A stretch of 64,000 nucleotides of DNA from Allobosea sp. 47.2.35 (GTDB taxonomy: Bacteria; Pseudomonadota; Alphaproteobacteria; Rhizobiales; Beijerinckiaceae): contig NZ_JANLGI010000008.1 of the NCBI RefSeq assembly GCF_024655635.1, forward strand, positions 124,001 to 188,000. The letters are read 5' to 3'. Each line of letters opens with the position of its first letter. Position 1 is the stretch's first letter. This document shows positions 1-9,340 of this stretch, piece after piece. A model generated the notes under the pieces. It worked only from the letters and a program-made list of their open reading frames with translations, had not been told where the DNA came from and did no database searches. The position numbers and the translations under genes were made by a program.

Positions 1-701
1 TCGGTCACGATGGCGGAAACCCGATCGAGCTCACAGAAGCGGACACGGCTCGTCACGCCGATCTTGGAATGATCGGCGATCAGGACGACGCTGGCCGAAT
101 TGGCGACCATGGCCCGGGCGATCTCCGCCGTGTGCTCGAAGAAGTTGGTCGCCGCGCCGTCCACGTCGACGCCGAAGGGCGACAGCAGCGCCACGTCGGC
201 CTTGAAGCGATAGATGTCGTTGATCGTCGATGCGCCGCCGGTCTCCGGCGGCTCATGCACGATCGCACCACCGAGCAGGAAGACACGGCTGCCCATCCTC
301 TGCTGGGTCGAGGCCATGCTCGTCGCGACCTGCAGCGAGTTCGTGAGGATGTTGAGCTCGGGAACGCTCTTCAGTTCCTCCGCCAGTGCCGCCGTCGTGG
401 TTCCCCCGTCGAGGAACAGTGTCTGGCCGCTTTTGATCAGGGCCAGCGCAGCCAGTGCGATGGCGCGCTTCTCCTGCAGCCGGACCGTGGAACGGGCTCC
501 GTAGGACGCGTCCTGCTCTGCGGGAAGGCTGACCGCTCCACCGTGGATGCGCCGCAAGCGGCCGTTCCGCTCCATGGCGACGAGATCGCGGCGGATCGAC
601 TCGTGGGAGACCTCGAACTCCTGGGCCAACCTCTCGACCGAAACGCTACCGAATGTCTCGAGAAGCGTGCCGATGCGCTGCTTTCGATCACCTTGCCACA
701 T
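1..701 (-). CDS. DeoR-family transcriptional repressor (C-terminus beyond window)
   Basis: First 233 residues of a DeoR-family regulator; the gene runs off the left edge. The N-terminal winged helix-turn-helix carries the family recognition-helix signature VSHESIRRDL (residues 31-40). It is followed by the sugar-phosphate-sensing domain with DGGTTT (98-103) and a LTNSLQVA stretch, both typical of the DeoRC fold. The ATG at 701 was chosen because a GGAGGAGG ribosome site sits nine bases upstream; the ATG further upstream is out of frame and stops quickly. It diverges from the phosphatase/ABC operon and probably represses it in response to a phosphorylated sugar, as is usual for the family. The regulatory target is inference. 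Confidence 0.9.
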   Translation of the reverse strand, partial: MWQGDRKQRIGTLLETFGSVSVERLAQEFEVSHESIRRDLVAMERNGRLRRIHGGAVSLPAEQDASYGARSTVRLQEKRAIALAALALIKSGQTLFLDGGTTTAALAEELKSVPELNILTNSLQVATSMASTQQRMGSRVFLLGGAIVHEPPETGGASTINDIYRFKADVALLSPFGVDVDGAATNFFEHTAEIARAMVANSASVVLIADHSKIGVTSRVRFCELDRVSAIVT

Positions 702-767
702 ATGCAATCGCCTCCTCCGCAACGCTCATGGCACCGCTCGCAGCAGCGCACAACCAGAGCCTCCATA

Positions 768-787
768 AAATACACATAAATACACAT
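768..787. promoter_or_regulatory. Tandem 10-bp direct repeat in the DeoR/phosphatase divergent promoter
   Basis: Two perfect, abutting copies of AAATACACAT (768-777 and 778-787) lie in the 140-bp gap between the divergent starts at 701 and 842. The repeat is AT-rich in a GC-rich neighbourhood. DeoR-family repressors often bind direct repeats, so this is a plausible operator for the adjacent regulator; it may also overlap a -10 region. The repeat is seen directly; the role is inferred. Confidence 0.45.
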
Positions 788-841
788 TGCCACAGATATC
801 CACGAATGCTAAGCCATCTCCAGAGTGATCGGGGATAGCGG

Positions 842-1636
842 ATGCGCGCCGGGAACAATCAGGACGAGTGGCTGGCCTTCGCCCTCCAGCTAGCGACGGA
901 GAGCGGCGCGATCCTGCGCGATGCGGCGACCGTCCGCCCCGATGTCGAGGTCAAGCCCGATCGCAGCTTCGTCACCGCGCTCGACGCTCGCATCGAGCGA
1001 CGCATGCGCGAAATGCTTGCAGACCGTTTCCCCACCCACGGCATCATCGGCGAGGAGGAGGCTCCCTCCGATGGTGACGCCGATCTGGTCTGGGTGCTCG
1101 ATCCGATCGATGGCACCGCCGCCTTCATCGCCGGCCTGCCGGTCTACGGCTCGCTGATCGCCCTCATGAAGGAAGGCGAGCCGATCCTGGGGATCATCGA
1201 CCACCCGATCACCGGCGATCGCTGGATTGGCGTCAAGGGCAGCCCCACCACGCATAACGGACGCCCCTGCCGTACCCGCGCCTGCGGTGCGCTCGGCGAG
1301 GCCATCCTCTCCGCGAGCAATCCCGACTTCTTCGACGCGGAAGAGACCCCGGCGCTCGACGCCATGCGTGCCGCGACCGCCTGGCGCATCTGGGGCGGCG
1401 CCTGCATGAGCTTCGGCCTGCTGGCCTCGGGGCGCACCGATGCCGCCTTCGACACGCGTCTGAAGCTCTGGGATTTCGCGCCCTTCCGCCCGATCATCGA
1501 AGGCGCCGGCGGCGTCATCACCGACTGGGACGGGCGGCCGATCGATCACCGGACGGGCAAGCGCATCATGGCGGCCGGCGATCCGGCCCGTCACCGCGAG
1601 ATGCTGGGACTCGTCGAGACCGCGATGAAGCGTTAA
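842..1636 (+). CDS. Inositol monophosphatase-family phosphatase
   Basis: 264-residue Mg2+-dependent phosphatase of the IMPase/FIG superfamily. Metal-binding motifs are present: GEEE at residues 70-73, the hallmark DPIDGT at 87-92, and the C-terminal LWDFAP (209-214), which corresponds to WDxAAG of the family. Family members hydrolyse phosphomonoesters such as inositol-1-phosphate, histidinol phosphate or sugar phosphates; the substrate cannot be read from sequence. It is the first gene of an operon with an ABC importer (69-bp gap to the ATPase gene), which suggests it dephosphorylates the imported compound in the cytoplasm. Cytosolic, with no signal peptide. Confidence 0.88.
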   Translation: MRAGNNQDEWLAFALQLATESGAILRDAATVRPDVEVKPDRSFVTALDARIERRMREMLADRFPTHGIIGEEEAPSDGDADLVWVLDPIDGTAAFIAGLPVYGSLIALMKEGEPILGIIDHPITGDRWIGVKGSPTTHNGRPCRTRACGALGEAILSASNPDFFDAEETPALDAMRAATAWRIWGGACMSFGLLASGRTDAAFDTRLKLWDFAPFRPIIEGAGGVITDWDGRPIDHRTGKRIMAAGDPARHREMLGLVETAMKR

Positions 1637-1705
1637 GCCGACTACAGACCATTCGCTCCGAGACGGCGCCGATCCGCCGGAGCTTCAGTCAGAGGGGACG
1701 ACGAG

Positions 1706-2764
1706 ATGGGCATTGCGATCGAGGATCTGGCCGTCGCCTATGGCGGTCAGCGTGTGATCGACGGGCTGGCATTGACGATCGAGCCGGGCACGTTCTTCAC
1801 GCTGCTCGGCCCGTCTGGCTGCGGCAAGACCACGCTTCTGCGCACCATCGCCGGCTTCGTCCCCGCCGAGCGCGGGCATATGCGCTTCGGCGGCACGGAG
1901 GTGACGCATCTGCCGCCGCACAAGCGCGATATCGGCATGTGCTTCCAGGACTACGCGCTCTTCCCGGACAAGACCGTGTTCGACAACGTCGCCTATGGCC
2001 TGCGCGCCCGCAAGCTGGCGGAAAGCGCGATCAAGCCCAGGGTCCAGGCGGCACTGGAGCGCGTCGGCCTCGGCCATCTGGGTAGCCGCCATCCGGCCGC
2101 GCTCTCCGGCGGCCAGCGCCAGCGCGTTGCGCTGGCGCGCGCCCTCGTCATCCAGCCGAAAGTGCTGCTGATGGACGAGCCGCTCTCCAATCTCGATGCC
2201 AAGCTGCGCCTCCAGGTGCGCGAGACCATCGTCGAGCTCCAGCGCGAGGCGAAGATCACCACGGTCTTCGTCACCCATGACCGGGAAGAGGCGCTCGCCA
2301 TGTCCGACCGGATCGGCGTGATGAATCAGGGCCGGCTCGAGCAGGTCGGCACGCCCGCCCAGATCTACCGCGAGCCGCGCACCGGCTATGTCGCCGATTT
2401 CGTCGGCGGCGCCAACATCATGGCGGTCGAGACCGCCGCGCGGCAGGCCGGTGAGACCGCGACCATCGCCCTCGACGGCGCCGCCATCACGGCCCGCGCC
2501 CCGGCGGCGCTGGCCGCCGGCAAGGCGACTCTGGTCGCGCGTCCCGAGGATATCCTGCTGGCCGAGCCCGGCACGGCCGGCACGCTGCCGGGCAAGATCG
2601 CGCATCGCCAGTATCTCGGCGGCAAGACCAGCTACAAGGTCGCGCTCGACAGCGGGCGCGTGCTCGCGGTCGACCTGCAGAGCGGCGCGCATGACCGCTT
2701 CGAGCCCGGCGCGGCGGTCGGCCTCGGCTTCGATCCCGCCCGCACGCTGGTGCTCGCGTCATGA
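1706..2764 (+). CDS. ABC importer ATP-binding protein (FbpC/AfuC/PotA type)
   Basis: 352-residue ATPase of an Fe3+/sugar-phosphate/polyamine-class importer. Walker A GPSGCGKT (35-42), ABC signature LSGGQ (133-137), Walker B LLMDEP (154-159) and the H-loop in FVTHD are all intact. A C-terminal TOBE-like domain of about 110 residues follows, as in FbpC and PotA. It is preceded by a purine-rich site (gaggggacgacgag). The stop overlaps the start of the permease gene by four bases (ATGA), so the two are translationally coupled. It energises uptake with the permease and binding protein that follow. Confidence 0.92.
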   Translation: MGIAIEDLAVAYGGQRVIDGLALTIEPGTFFTLLGPSGCGKTTLLRTIAGFVPAERGHMRFGGTEVTHLPPHKRDIGMCFQDYALFPDKTVFDNVAYGLRARKLAESAIKPRVQAALERVGLGHLGSRHPAALSGGQRQRVALARALVIQPKVLLMDEPLSNLDAKLRLQVRETIVELQREAKITTVFVTHDREEALAMSDRIGVMNQGRLEQVGTPAQIYREPRTGYVADFVGGANIMAVETAARQAGETATIALDGAAITARAPAALAAGKATLVARPEDILLAEPGTAGTLPGKIAHRQYLGGKTSYKVALDSGRVLAVDLQSGAHDRFEPGAAVGLGFDPARTLVLAS

Positions 2765-4401
2765 CCCGCCAGTTCAGCTCGATCTGGTTCTGGTTCTCCG
2801 CGCTGGCGCTGGCGATCCTGGCCGTCTTCCTGCTCTATCCCCTGCTCAACGTGCTGACCGGCTCCATCGGCAGCGGTGGCCGCAACGGCTGGGTGACATT
2901 GGCCGGCGACCCCAAATATTTCGCCGCCATCCTCAACACCATCGTGCTCGGCATCGCCGTGACGCTGACCACGACGCTGATCGGCGTGCCGCTCGCCTAT
3001 TTCACCGCGCGCTTCGACTTTCCCGGCAAGGGCATCGTCGCGGTGCTGCCGCTGGTCACGCTGGTCATTCCCGAGGTCATCGCCGCCCAGACCTGGCTGA
3101 TGATGCTTGGCAATAACGGCTTCATCACGCGCTGGCTCGGCGGCCACGGCATCGACATGCCGAGCTTCTACGGCTGGCCCGGCCTGATCACGGTGATGAC
3201 CTTCACCTATTACACCTACACCTATATCGGCACGCTCGCCGCCATCCGCGGCTTCGACGTCCAGCTCGAGGAGGCCGCGCAGAGCCTCGGCACCTCGCCC
3301 GCCCGCTCGCGCCTCAACGTCATGTTGCCGGTGGTGCTGCCCTCGGTTCTGGCAAGCGCGCTGCTGGTCTTCACGCTCGTCGTCGGCAACTTCGCCACTG
3401 CCACCATCCTCGGCAGCCGCGTGCCGCTGCTCTCGGTCCTGACCTACCAGGCCGCGGTCGCCGAAGGCGGCTCCGACCCGGTGATGCAGTCGACGCTCGC
3501 GACCGTCTCGATCGCGCTGGTCATGATCGTGCTCTTCGTCCAGCGCTGGATCGTCTCGCGCGGCCGCCACGAGGTCACGCAAGGACGTGGCGCGCGGGCC
3601 GAGAAGCTGCGCGGCCTGCCTGGCCTCTTCATCGGGCTGGCCGCCGGGCTCCTCGTCATCGTCTCGCTCTTGCCGCTGGGCTCGATCGTCGTCGGCGCCT
3701 TCACCGTCTCGCGCGGCCCGGTCATGCGCTGGGGCGAATGGACCACGGCGCATGTCGAGCGCCTCGTCAGGATCGCGCCCGATCCGGTGATCAACACGCT
3801 GCTCTACTCGGCCGCAGCGACCGCGATCGGCATCACCTTCTCGGCCATCGTCAGCTATCTCATCGTCAAGAAGCGCAACATTCTGACGCCCGCGCTCGAC
3901 TACCTGACGGCACTGCCGCTGGCCTTGTCCGGCACGATCATCGGCATCGGCCTGATCATGTCCTTCAACACCGGCTTCCTGCCGCTCACCGGCACGGCCA
4001 GCATCATCGTGCTCGCCTATATCGTGCGCCGCCTGCCCTTCGGCATCCGCAACGCGTCCTCGACGCTCTACAACATCCCGAACTCGATCGAGGAAGCGTC
4101 GATCAGCCTCGGCGTGCCGCCGGTCTCGACCTTCTTCAAGGTCGTGCTGCCCTTGATGCTGCCGGCCGTCGCCGCCGCTGCGGTACTGACCTGGACGACC
4201 ACTGTCGCCGAGCTCTCGGCCTCGATCATCGTCTATTCCGGCGGGCGCGAGACCATGCCGATCCAGATCTACAAGCTGATCGACTCCAACCTGATGGCCC
4301 CGGCCTCGGCTTATGGCCTCGTGCTGGTCGCGGTGATCCTGATCCCGATCATCGTCGCGACCCGCGTCTTCAAGATCGACCTGTTCTCGTCGAAGAGCTG
4401 A
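2761..4401 (+). CDS. ABC importer permease, fused double membrane domain (FbpB/AfuB type)
   Basis: 546-residue inner-membrane permease made of two homologous six-helix BPD_transp_1 domains fused in one chain, roughly residues 10-270 and 290-540. Each half carries an EAA loop: EEAAQSLGTSP in the first and EEASISLGVPP in the second. Fused permeases of this kind are typical of FbpB (ferric iron), AfuB (hexose phosphates) and aminoethylphosphonate importers. It pairs with the ATPase upstream and the binding protein downstream. Substrate is not determinable from this subunit. Confidence 0.92.
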   Translation: MTRQFSSIWFWFSALALAILAVFLLYPLLNVLTGSIGSGGRNGWVTLAGDPKYFAAILNTIVLGIAVTLTTTLIGVPLAYFTARFDFPGKGIVAVLPLVTLVIPEVIAAQTWLMMLGNNGFITRWLGGHGIDMPSFYGWPGLITVMTFTYYTYTYIGTLAAIRGFDVQLEEAAQSLGTSPARSRLNVMLPVVLPSVLASALLVFTLVVGNFATATILGSRVPLLSVLTYQAAVAEGGSDPVMQSTLATVSIALVMIVLFVQRWIVSRGRHEVTQGRGARAEKLRGLPGLFIGLAAGLLVIVSLLPLGSIVVGAFTVSRGPVMRWGEWTTAHVERLVRIAPDPVINTLLYSAAATAIGITFSAIVSYLIVKKRNILTPALDYLTALPLALSGTIIGIGLIMSFNTGFLPLTGTASIIVLAYIVRRLPFGIRNASSTLYNIPNSIEEASISLGVPPVSTFFKVVLPLMLPAVAAAAVLTWTTTVAELSASIIVYSGGRETMPIQIYKLIDSNLMAPASAYGLVLVAVILIPIIVATRVFKIDLFSSKS

Positions 4402-4481
4402 ACGAACCGACCAACACAAGGCCGGGCCGGCGCCGCCTGCCGCCCGCGCTCAGAGGGGAAGGCGGAGTGAAAGGAACGAAC

Positions 4482-5480
4482 ATGACCCACCTGATCGACC
4501 GCCGCACCGTGCTCGCCGGCCTCGCCGGCATGGCCGCAGCGCCCGCATTCGCGCAAAGCGCCTCGGGCACCGTCGTGCTCTACACCTCCAATAACGCGCA
4601 ATCGGTCGATGCCGTGCTCGGCGTCGCCAAGGAAAAGCAGCCCAACCTGAAGATCAGCACGATCACCGGCGGCTCGGGCCAGCTGCTGCGCCGCATCGAA
4701 GCCGAGGCCGCCAAGCCTCAGGCCGACATCTTCTGGAGCTCCAGCGCCAACACGCTCGGCGCCTTCAAGCAGCTCTTCGAATCCTATGCTTCCCCGGCCG
4801 CATCCGCCATTCCGGCTGCGCTGCGTCACCCGGAGAATCTCTGGACCGCCTCGAACGTCCATCTCGTGGTGGCGATGATCAACAAGAACCAGCTCGGCGG
4901 GAAGCCGGCGCCGAAGACCTGGAAGGACCTGATCGACCCCGCCTTCAAGGGCAAGATCATCATCGCCGACCCCGCCAACAGCTCGACCGCCTTCACCATC
5001 CTCTGGGGCGTCGACAAGCTGATGGGGCCGGACGGCCTGAAGGCGCTCGCCGCCAACCTGACCGTCTCCAGCGCCGCATCGACGGTGCTGCGCGCCGTCG
5101 GCCAGGGCGAATTCGCCATCGGGCTGACCTTCGAGTCGAACGCCTATGCCTATGTCGCCGGCGGCCAGCGCGAGATCTCGCTGCTCTATCCGGCCGAGGG
5201 CACCTTCTCGACGCCGGAGTTCCAGGTGCTGGTCAAGGGCGCGCCGGCCGGCGCCAACGCCAAGGCAGCCTATGACCTGATGCTGTCGAAGGAAGCCCAG
5301 ATCGCCTTGCTGGAGAACGCCTTCCGCCGGCCGAGCCGCAGCGATATCGACGTCTCCAAGCATGTCGAGCTGCCGGCGATCGACAGCGTCAAGGTCTTCG
5401 CCATCGACGAGGACGAGGCCGCCGCCAAGCGCGATGAGTTCCTCAAGCGCTGGCAGTCCTACGGCACAGCCACGAAGTAA
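4482..5480 (+). CDS. Periplasmic substrate-binding protein (FbpA/AfuA-like)
   Basis: 332 residues with a secretion signal ending near AFAQS; the twin arginine in DRRTVLAG suggests Tat export. The mature part begins with the usual beta-strand TVVLYTSNN of iron/sugar-phosphate class II binding proteins. The ATG at 4482 is preceded by aaaggaacgaac. I do not see the tyrosine pair expected of classical ferric-iron binders, and the operon carries a phosphatase and a DeoR regulator. I therefore favour a phosphorylated compound (compare AfuA, which binds hexose phosphates) over iron. This is inference. It is the last gene of the operon and is followed by a terminator. Confidence 0.85.
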   Translation: MTHLIDRRTVLAGLAGMAAAPAFAQSASGTVVLYTSNNAQSVDAVLGVAKEKQPNLKISTITGGSGQLLRRIEAEAAKPQADIFWSSSANTLGAFKQLFESYASPAASAIPAALRHPENLWTASNVHLVVAMINKNQLGGKPAPKTWKDLIDPAFKGKIIIADPANSSTAFTILWGVDKLMGPDGLKALAANLTVSSAASTVLRAVGQGEFAIGLTFESNAYAYVAGGQREISLLYPAEGTFSTPEFQVLVKGAPAGANAKAAYDLMLSKEAQIALLENAFRRPSRSDIDVSKHVELPAIDSVKVFAIDEDEAAAKRDEFLKRWQSYGTATK

Positions 5481-5502
5481 GCGGGCCGCAACCCGATAGT
5501 TC

Positions 5503-5532
5503 TCAGGCGCCTCCGGGCGCCTGATTTCGTTT
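5503..5532 (+). terminator. Rho-independent terminator of the phosphatase/ABC operon
   Basis: Perfect 9-bp GC-rich stem (5503-5511 pairs with 5516-5524, arms TCAGGCGCC and GGCGCCTGA) with a TCCG tetraloop, followed by TTTCGTTTC. It lies 22 bases after the binding-protein stop. It also lies downstream of the convergent SURF1 gene and may serve both strands, but the T-rich tail is only on the plus strand. Confidence 0.8.
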
Positions 5533-5558
5533 CAGGAAGCCACCCGGTTGAAGCTCCC

Positions 5559-6299
5559 TCACGGCGCTTCCTCGCCGCCCCGGCGGATCAGGAAGATCGC
5601 GGCACCCGCGCTCATCAGCGCGAGGCAGAACCATGTCAGCGCATAAACCAGATGCGTGTTGCGGAAGCTGACTTGGGTCATGCCGCCCTGCGGCAGCGGG
5701 CCAGGCTCCGCGGCCGCATCGGCATCGACGAAATAGGGCGCGACCTCTCCCAGCCCGCGCGCAGAAGCGATCGCAACGACATCGCGCGAATACCAGCGCC
5801 CGGCAGCGGGATCGTTGCTGCGCAGGAAGCCGCCGCCAGGCTCGCTCAGCCGCAGCAGGCCCACCACCTTCGTATCCCCGGCGCCCGTCGCTCGCCGCTC
5901 TCCCGCCCCGCGCTGCCCTTCCGGCACGAAGCCGCGATTGACCAGGACGGTGAAGCCGGCATCGCTACGGAACGGCGCGAGAACCCAGAAGCCCGGCCCG
6001 CGCTCGGTCACCGCCATGGTCAGCGTTTCCGGGGCATCGAGATAGCGGCCTTGCAGCATGACGCGGCGATATTCGTCGGTGGCCGCGCTGATCCTGGACC
6101 ATTCCGCCGATCCCGGCGCCGCGGCGGCTCGAGCATGAATCCGCGCCTCGACGCGGGCGATCAGGTCGACCTTCCAGCTCCGGCGCTCAAGCTGCCAGAT
6201 GCCGAGACCAGCGAAAACGAGGACGAACAGACCAAGTGCTGTTGCAAAAGCGAACCGAGCAAGGCCGCCTCGCTTGCGCCCGCCCGCTTCCACCGGCAC
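5559..6299 (-). CDS. SURF1-family oxidase assembly protein
   Basis: 246-residue inner-membrane protein with an N-terminal transmembrane helix (about 14-34) ending in the SURF1 motif LGIWQLERRSWK, a periplasmic domain, and a C-terminal helix (about 218-238) beginning NTHLVYALTWF. SURF1/Shy1 proteins assist haem insertion and assembly of haem-copper oxidases. It is the last gene of the cyo operon, ten bases after cyoD, which links it to the bo3 quinol oxidase here. A dedicated SURF1 next to cyo is common in alphaproteobacteria. Confidence 0.88.
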   Translation of the reverse strand: MPVEAGGRKRGGLARFAFATALGLFVLVFAGLGIWQLERRSWKVDLIARVEARIHARAAAAPGSAEWSRISAATDEYRRVMLQGRYLDAPETLTMAVTERGPGFWVLAPFRSDAGFTVLVNRGFVPEGQRGAGERRATGAGDTKVVGLLRLSEPGGGFLRSNDPAAGRWYSRDVVAIASARGLGEVAPYFVDADAAAEPGPLPQGGMTQVSFRNTHLVYALTWFCLALMSAGAAIFLIRRGGEEAP

Positions 6300-6309
6300 C
6301 GATCCGGTC

Positions 6310-6693
6310 TCACATCTTATGCATGTCCGGCATCATGTTGGTGTTGAGGTGGTACATCACCCACAGCGAGCCGGCGAGCACGATCACCACGATGACGATG
6401 GTGAAGATCAGGCCCATCATGTTCCAGCCGCCCTCGGAGCGGCCGTTCATGTGCAGGAAATAGACCATGTGGACGACGATCTGCACGGCGGCGAAGGCCA
6501 TGATCACGATCGCCGTCAGCGTCGCGTTGCCGAGCACGTCGTTCATGACGAGCCAGAACGGGATCGCGGTCAGGACGACCGAGAGCAGGAAGCCGGTGAC
6601 ATAGCCGCGCAGGCTGCCATGCGGGGCATGGTCGTCGCCATGGGCGCCATGCTGCTCGGCGTGCGGGTCGACGTGGCTTTGGGAACCGCTCAT
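6310..6693 (-). CDS. cyoD: Cytochrome bo3 ubiquinol oxidase subunit IV
   Basis: 127-residue small subunit with a His-rich N-terminus and three predicted membrane helices (about 28-48, 57-77 and 90-112). The segments IPFWLVMND and MVYFLHM match the CyoD/COX4_pro family. It assists assembly and stability of the oxidase rather than catalysis. It overlaps the end of cyoC by four bases and precedes SURF1. Confidence 0.92.
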   Translation of the reverse strand: MSGSQSHVDPHAEQHGAHGDDHAPHGSLRGYVTGFLLSVVLTAIPFWLVMNDVLGNATLTAIVIMAFAAVQIVVHMVYFLHMNGRSEGGWNMMGLIFTIVIVVIVLAGSLWVMYHLNTNMMPDMHKM

Positions 6694-7325
6694 TTCAGCA
6701 CGCCCATCAGATAGACGAAGGTGAAGACGCCGATCCAGATGACGTCGAGGAAGTGCCAGAACATCGAGAGGCAGAGCAGGCGCCGCCGATTGGCCTCGAT
6801 CAGCCCGCGCTTCGAGACCTGCACCATCAGCACGGTCAACCAGATCAGGCCGAAGGTGACGTGCAGGCCATGCGTGCCCACCAGCGTGAAGAAGGAGGAC
6901 AGGAAGGCGCTGCGCATCGGCGTCGCCCCCTCGCGGATGAGATGCGCGAACTCGTAGAGCTCGATCGCCAGGAAGGCGAGGCCGAACAGTCCGGTGATGA
7001 GCAGCCAGCGCTGCATCAGCGCCTGCTTGCCTTTGTCCATGGCCAGCATGGCGAAGCCGTAGGTGATCGAGGAGAACAGCAGCATCGCCGTGTTCACCGC
7101 GACCAGCCTGAGATCGAACAGGTCGGCGCCCGACGGCCCGGCCGCATAGTTGCGCCCGAGCACGCCATAGGTCGCGAAGAGGACTGCGAAGATCAGGCAG
7201 TCGCTCATCAGATAGAGCCAGAAGCCGAGCATGGTCGAGCCGCCGGAGTGCTCGTGCTCGTCTTCGGTCACGTAGAACGTCGGAACGCCCGCGGCCTGTG
7301 CCTGTGCTTTCGCCTTGGCCATCAT
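6690..7325 (-). CDS. cyoC: Cytochrome bo3 ubiquinol oxidase subunit III
   Basis: 211-residue subunit of the haem-copper oxidase III family with five membrane helices. Recognisable blocks are FGFWLYLMSDC-like GFWLYLMSDCLIF near the N-terminus, GTHGLHVTFGLIWL in the middle and WHFLDVIWIGVFTFVYL near the end. Five helices rather than seven is typical of quinol oxidase subunit III. It starts six bases after cyoB and overlaps cyoD. Confidence 0.94.
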   Translation of the reverse strand: MMAKAKAQAQAAGVPTFYVTEDEHEHSGGSTMLGFWLYLMSDCLIFAVLFATYGVLGRNYAAGPSGADLFDLRLVAVNTAMLLFSSITYGFAMLAMDKGKQALMQRWLLITGLFGLAFLAIELYEFAHLIREGATPMRSAFLSSFFTLVGTHGLHVTFGLIWLTVLMVQVSKRGLIEANRRRLLCLSMFWHFLDVIWIGVFTFVYLMGVLK

Positions 7326-7331
7326 CGCCCC

Positions 7332-9329
7332 TCAGGCCCGTCCGAGCTGTCTGCTGCGCGCTTCCTCTTCACGCACGACTGCGTCAGCGGGAATGTGGAA
7401 GTCGCGGTCGTAGTTGAAGCTATGCGCGATCGCAGTCGCGACCACGCCGACGAAGGTCAGCGCCGCCAGCCACCAGATGTACCATATCAGCGCGAAGCCG
7501 CAGATCGTGGCGAGCCCGGCGATGATCACGCCGGCGCCGGTGTTCCGCGGCATGTGGATCGGCTTGAAGCCGCCGAGCGGGCGCCGGTAGCCGCGCTTCT
7601 TCATGTCGGCCCAGGCATCGAGATCATGCACGATCGGCGTGAACGCGAAATTGTAGGCCGGTGGCGGCGAGGAGGTCGACCATTCCAGCGTGCGCCCGTC
7701 CCACGGGTCGCCGGTCGTATCGCGCAATGGCTCGCGCCTGACGATGCTGACGGCGATCTGGATGATGAAGCAGAGGATGCCGAGCGCGATCAGCACCGCG
7801 CCGACGGCCGCGATCACGAACCAGATCTGCAGCGAGGGGTCCTCGAAGCGACTGAGGCGTCGCGTCACGCCCATCAGGCCGAGGATGTAGAGCGGCATGA
7901 AGGCGACGTAGAAGCCGATCACCCAGAACCAGAACGACAGCAGGCCCCAGAACTTGTCGAGCTTGAAGCCGAAGGCCTTGGGGAACCAGTAGGCGATGCC
8001 GGCGAAGACGCCGAAGACCACGCCGCCGATGATGACGTTGTGGAAATGGGCGATCAGGAACAGGCTGTTATGCAGGATGAAATCGGCCGGCGGCACCGCC
8101 AGCATCACGCCGGTCATGCCGCCGATCACGAAGGTGATCATGAAGGCGAGCAGCCACAGCATCGGCAATTCGAAGCGGATGCGGCCGCGATACATCGTGA
8201 ACAGCCAGTTGAATATCTTCGCGCCCGTCGGGATCGAGATGATCATCGTCGTGATGCCGAAGAAGGAGTTCACGCTGGCGCCCGAGCCCATCGTGAAGAA
8301 GTGGTGCAGCCAGACCAGGTAGGACAGGATGGTGATGACCACCGTCGCATAGACCATCGAGGCGTAACCGAAGAGGCGCTTGCCGCAGAAGGTCGAGGCC
8401 ACCTCCGAATACACCCCGAAGATCGGCAGGATCAGGATGTAGACCTCCGGGTGGCCCCAGATCCAGATCAGGTTCACGTACATCATCGGGTTGCCGCCGA
8501 GATCGTTCGTGAAGAAATTCGTGCCGACATAGCGGTCGAGCGTCAAAAGCGCGAGCGTCGCCGCCAGGATCGGGAAGGTCGCGACGATCAGCACGTTGGT
8601 GCACAGCGACGTCCAGGTGAAGACCGGCATCTTCATCATGTCCATGCCGGGCGCGCGCATCTTCACGATGGTCGCGATCAGGTTCACGCCGGACAAGGTC
8701 GTACCCACGCCTGCGATCTGCAGGGCCCATAGGTAGTAGTCCATGCCCACCCCAGGCGAGTAGGCGGCCCCCGAGAGCGGCGGATAGGCGAGCCAGCCGA
8801 CCTTGGCGAATTCGCCGACGAACAGCGACATCATCACCAGCACGGCGCCGCCGACCGTCATCCAGAACGAGAAATTGTTGAGGAACGGGAAGGCGACGTC
8901 GCGGGCGCCGATCTGCAACGGCACGACATAGTTCATCAGGCCGGTGACGAAGGGCATCGCCACGAAGAAGATCATGATCACGCCATGCGCCGTGAAGATC
9001 TGGTCGTAATGATGCGGCGGCAGGTAGCCCTCGTTGCCGGCAAAGGCGATCGCCTGCTGGCCGCGCATCATCAGCGCGTCGGCGAAGCCGCGCAGCAGCA
9101 TGATGACGCCGAGGATCATGTACATGATCCCGATCTTCTTGTGGTCCACGCTGGTGAACCACTCGTGCCAGAGATAGCCCCAGAGCTTGTAGCGGGTGAC
9201 CAGCGCGACGAGGGCAAGGCCGCCGAGCGCCACTGCGGCGAAGGTCCCGATCAGGATCGGCTCGTGATAGGGGATCGCTTCAAGGGTGAAGCGGCCGAAG
9301 ATCAGCTTCCACCAGTCGGGATAGGTCAT
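7332..9329 (-). CDS. cyoB: Cytochrome bo3 ubiquinol oxidase subunit I
   Basis: 665-residue catalytic subunit: ubiquinol oxidation, reduction of O2 to water and proton pumping across the inner membrane. All metal ligands are visible: low-spin haem ligands H115 (in TAHG) and H430; CuB ligands H293 (WGHPEVYI), H342 and H343 (LHHFF); high-spin haem ligand H428 (AHFHN). The cross-linked Tyr297 and the E295 region are intact. About 15 membrane helices, the usual length for CyoB. Second gene of the operon, 11 bases after cyoA. Confidence 0.97.
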   Translation of the reverse strand: MTYPDWWKLIFGRFTLEAIPYHEPILIGTFAAVALGGLALVALVTRYKLWGYLWHEWFTSVDHKKIGIMYMILGVIMLLRGFADALMMRGQQAIAFAGNEGYLPPHHYDQIFTAHGVIMIFFVAMPFVTGLMNYVVPLQIGARDVAFPFLNNFSFWMTVGGAVLVMMSLFVGEFAKVGWLAYPPLSGAAYSPGVGMDYYLWALQIAGVGTTLSGVNLIATIVKMRAPGMDMMKMPVFTWTSLCTNVLIVATFPILAATLALLTLDRYVGTNFFTNDLGGNPMMYVNLIWIWGHPEVYILILPIFGVYSEVASTFCGKRLFGYASMVYATVVITILSYLVWLHHFFTMGSGASVNSFFGITTMIISIPTGAKIFNWLFTMYRGRIRFELPMLWLLAFMITFVIGGMTGVMLAVPPADFILHNSLFLIAHFHNVIIGGVVFGVFAGIAYWFPKAFGFKLDKFWGLLSFWFWVIGFYVAFMPLYILGLMGVTRRLSRFEDPSLQIWFVIAAVGAVLIALGILCFIIQIAVSIVRREPLRDTTGDPWDGRTLEWSTSSPPPAYNFAFTPIVHDLDAWADMKKRGYRRPLGGFKPIHMPRNTGAGVIIAGLATICGFALIWYIWWLAALTFVGVVATAIAHSFNYDRDFHIPADAVVREEEARSRQLGRA

Positions 9330-9340
9330 CGCTCACTCGC

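Noticed and set aside
2632..4419. 595-codon antisense open frame over the ABC permease gene
   Set aside because: Low-complexity Arg/Asp/Gly/Glu-rich composition typical of a GC-rich shadow frame; the sense strand encodes a clear permease.
4482..5480. Ferric-iron import as the function of the first ABC system
   Set aside because: The adjoining phosphatase and DeoR regulator point to a phosphorylated organic substrate, and I did not see the tyrosine pair of FbpA; kept only as an alternative.
6753..8732. 659-codon plus-strand open frame opposite cyoC and cyoB
   Set aside because: Composition is His/Asp/Glu/Arg-rich without domains; the opposite strand encodes cyoC and cyoB with all catalytic residues.
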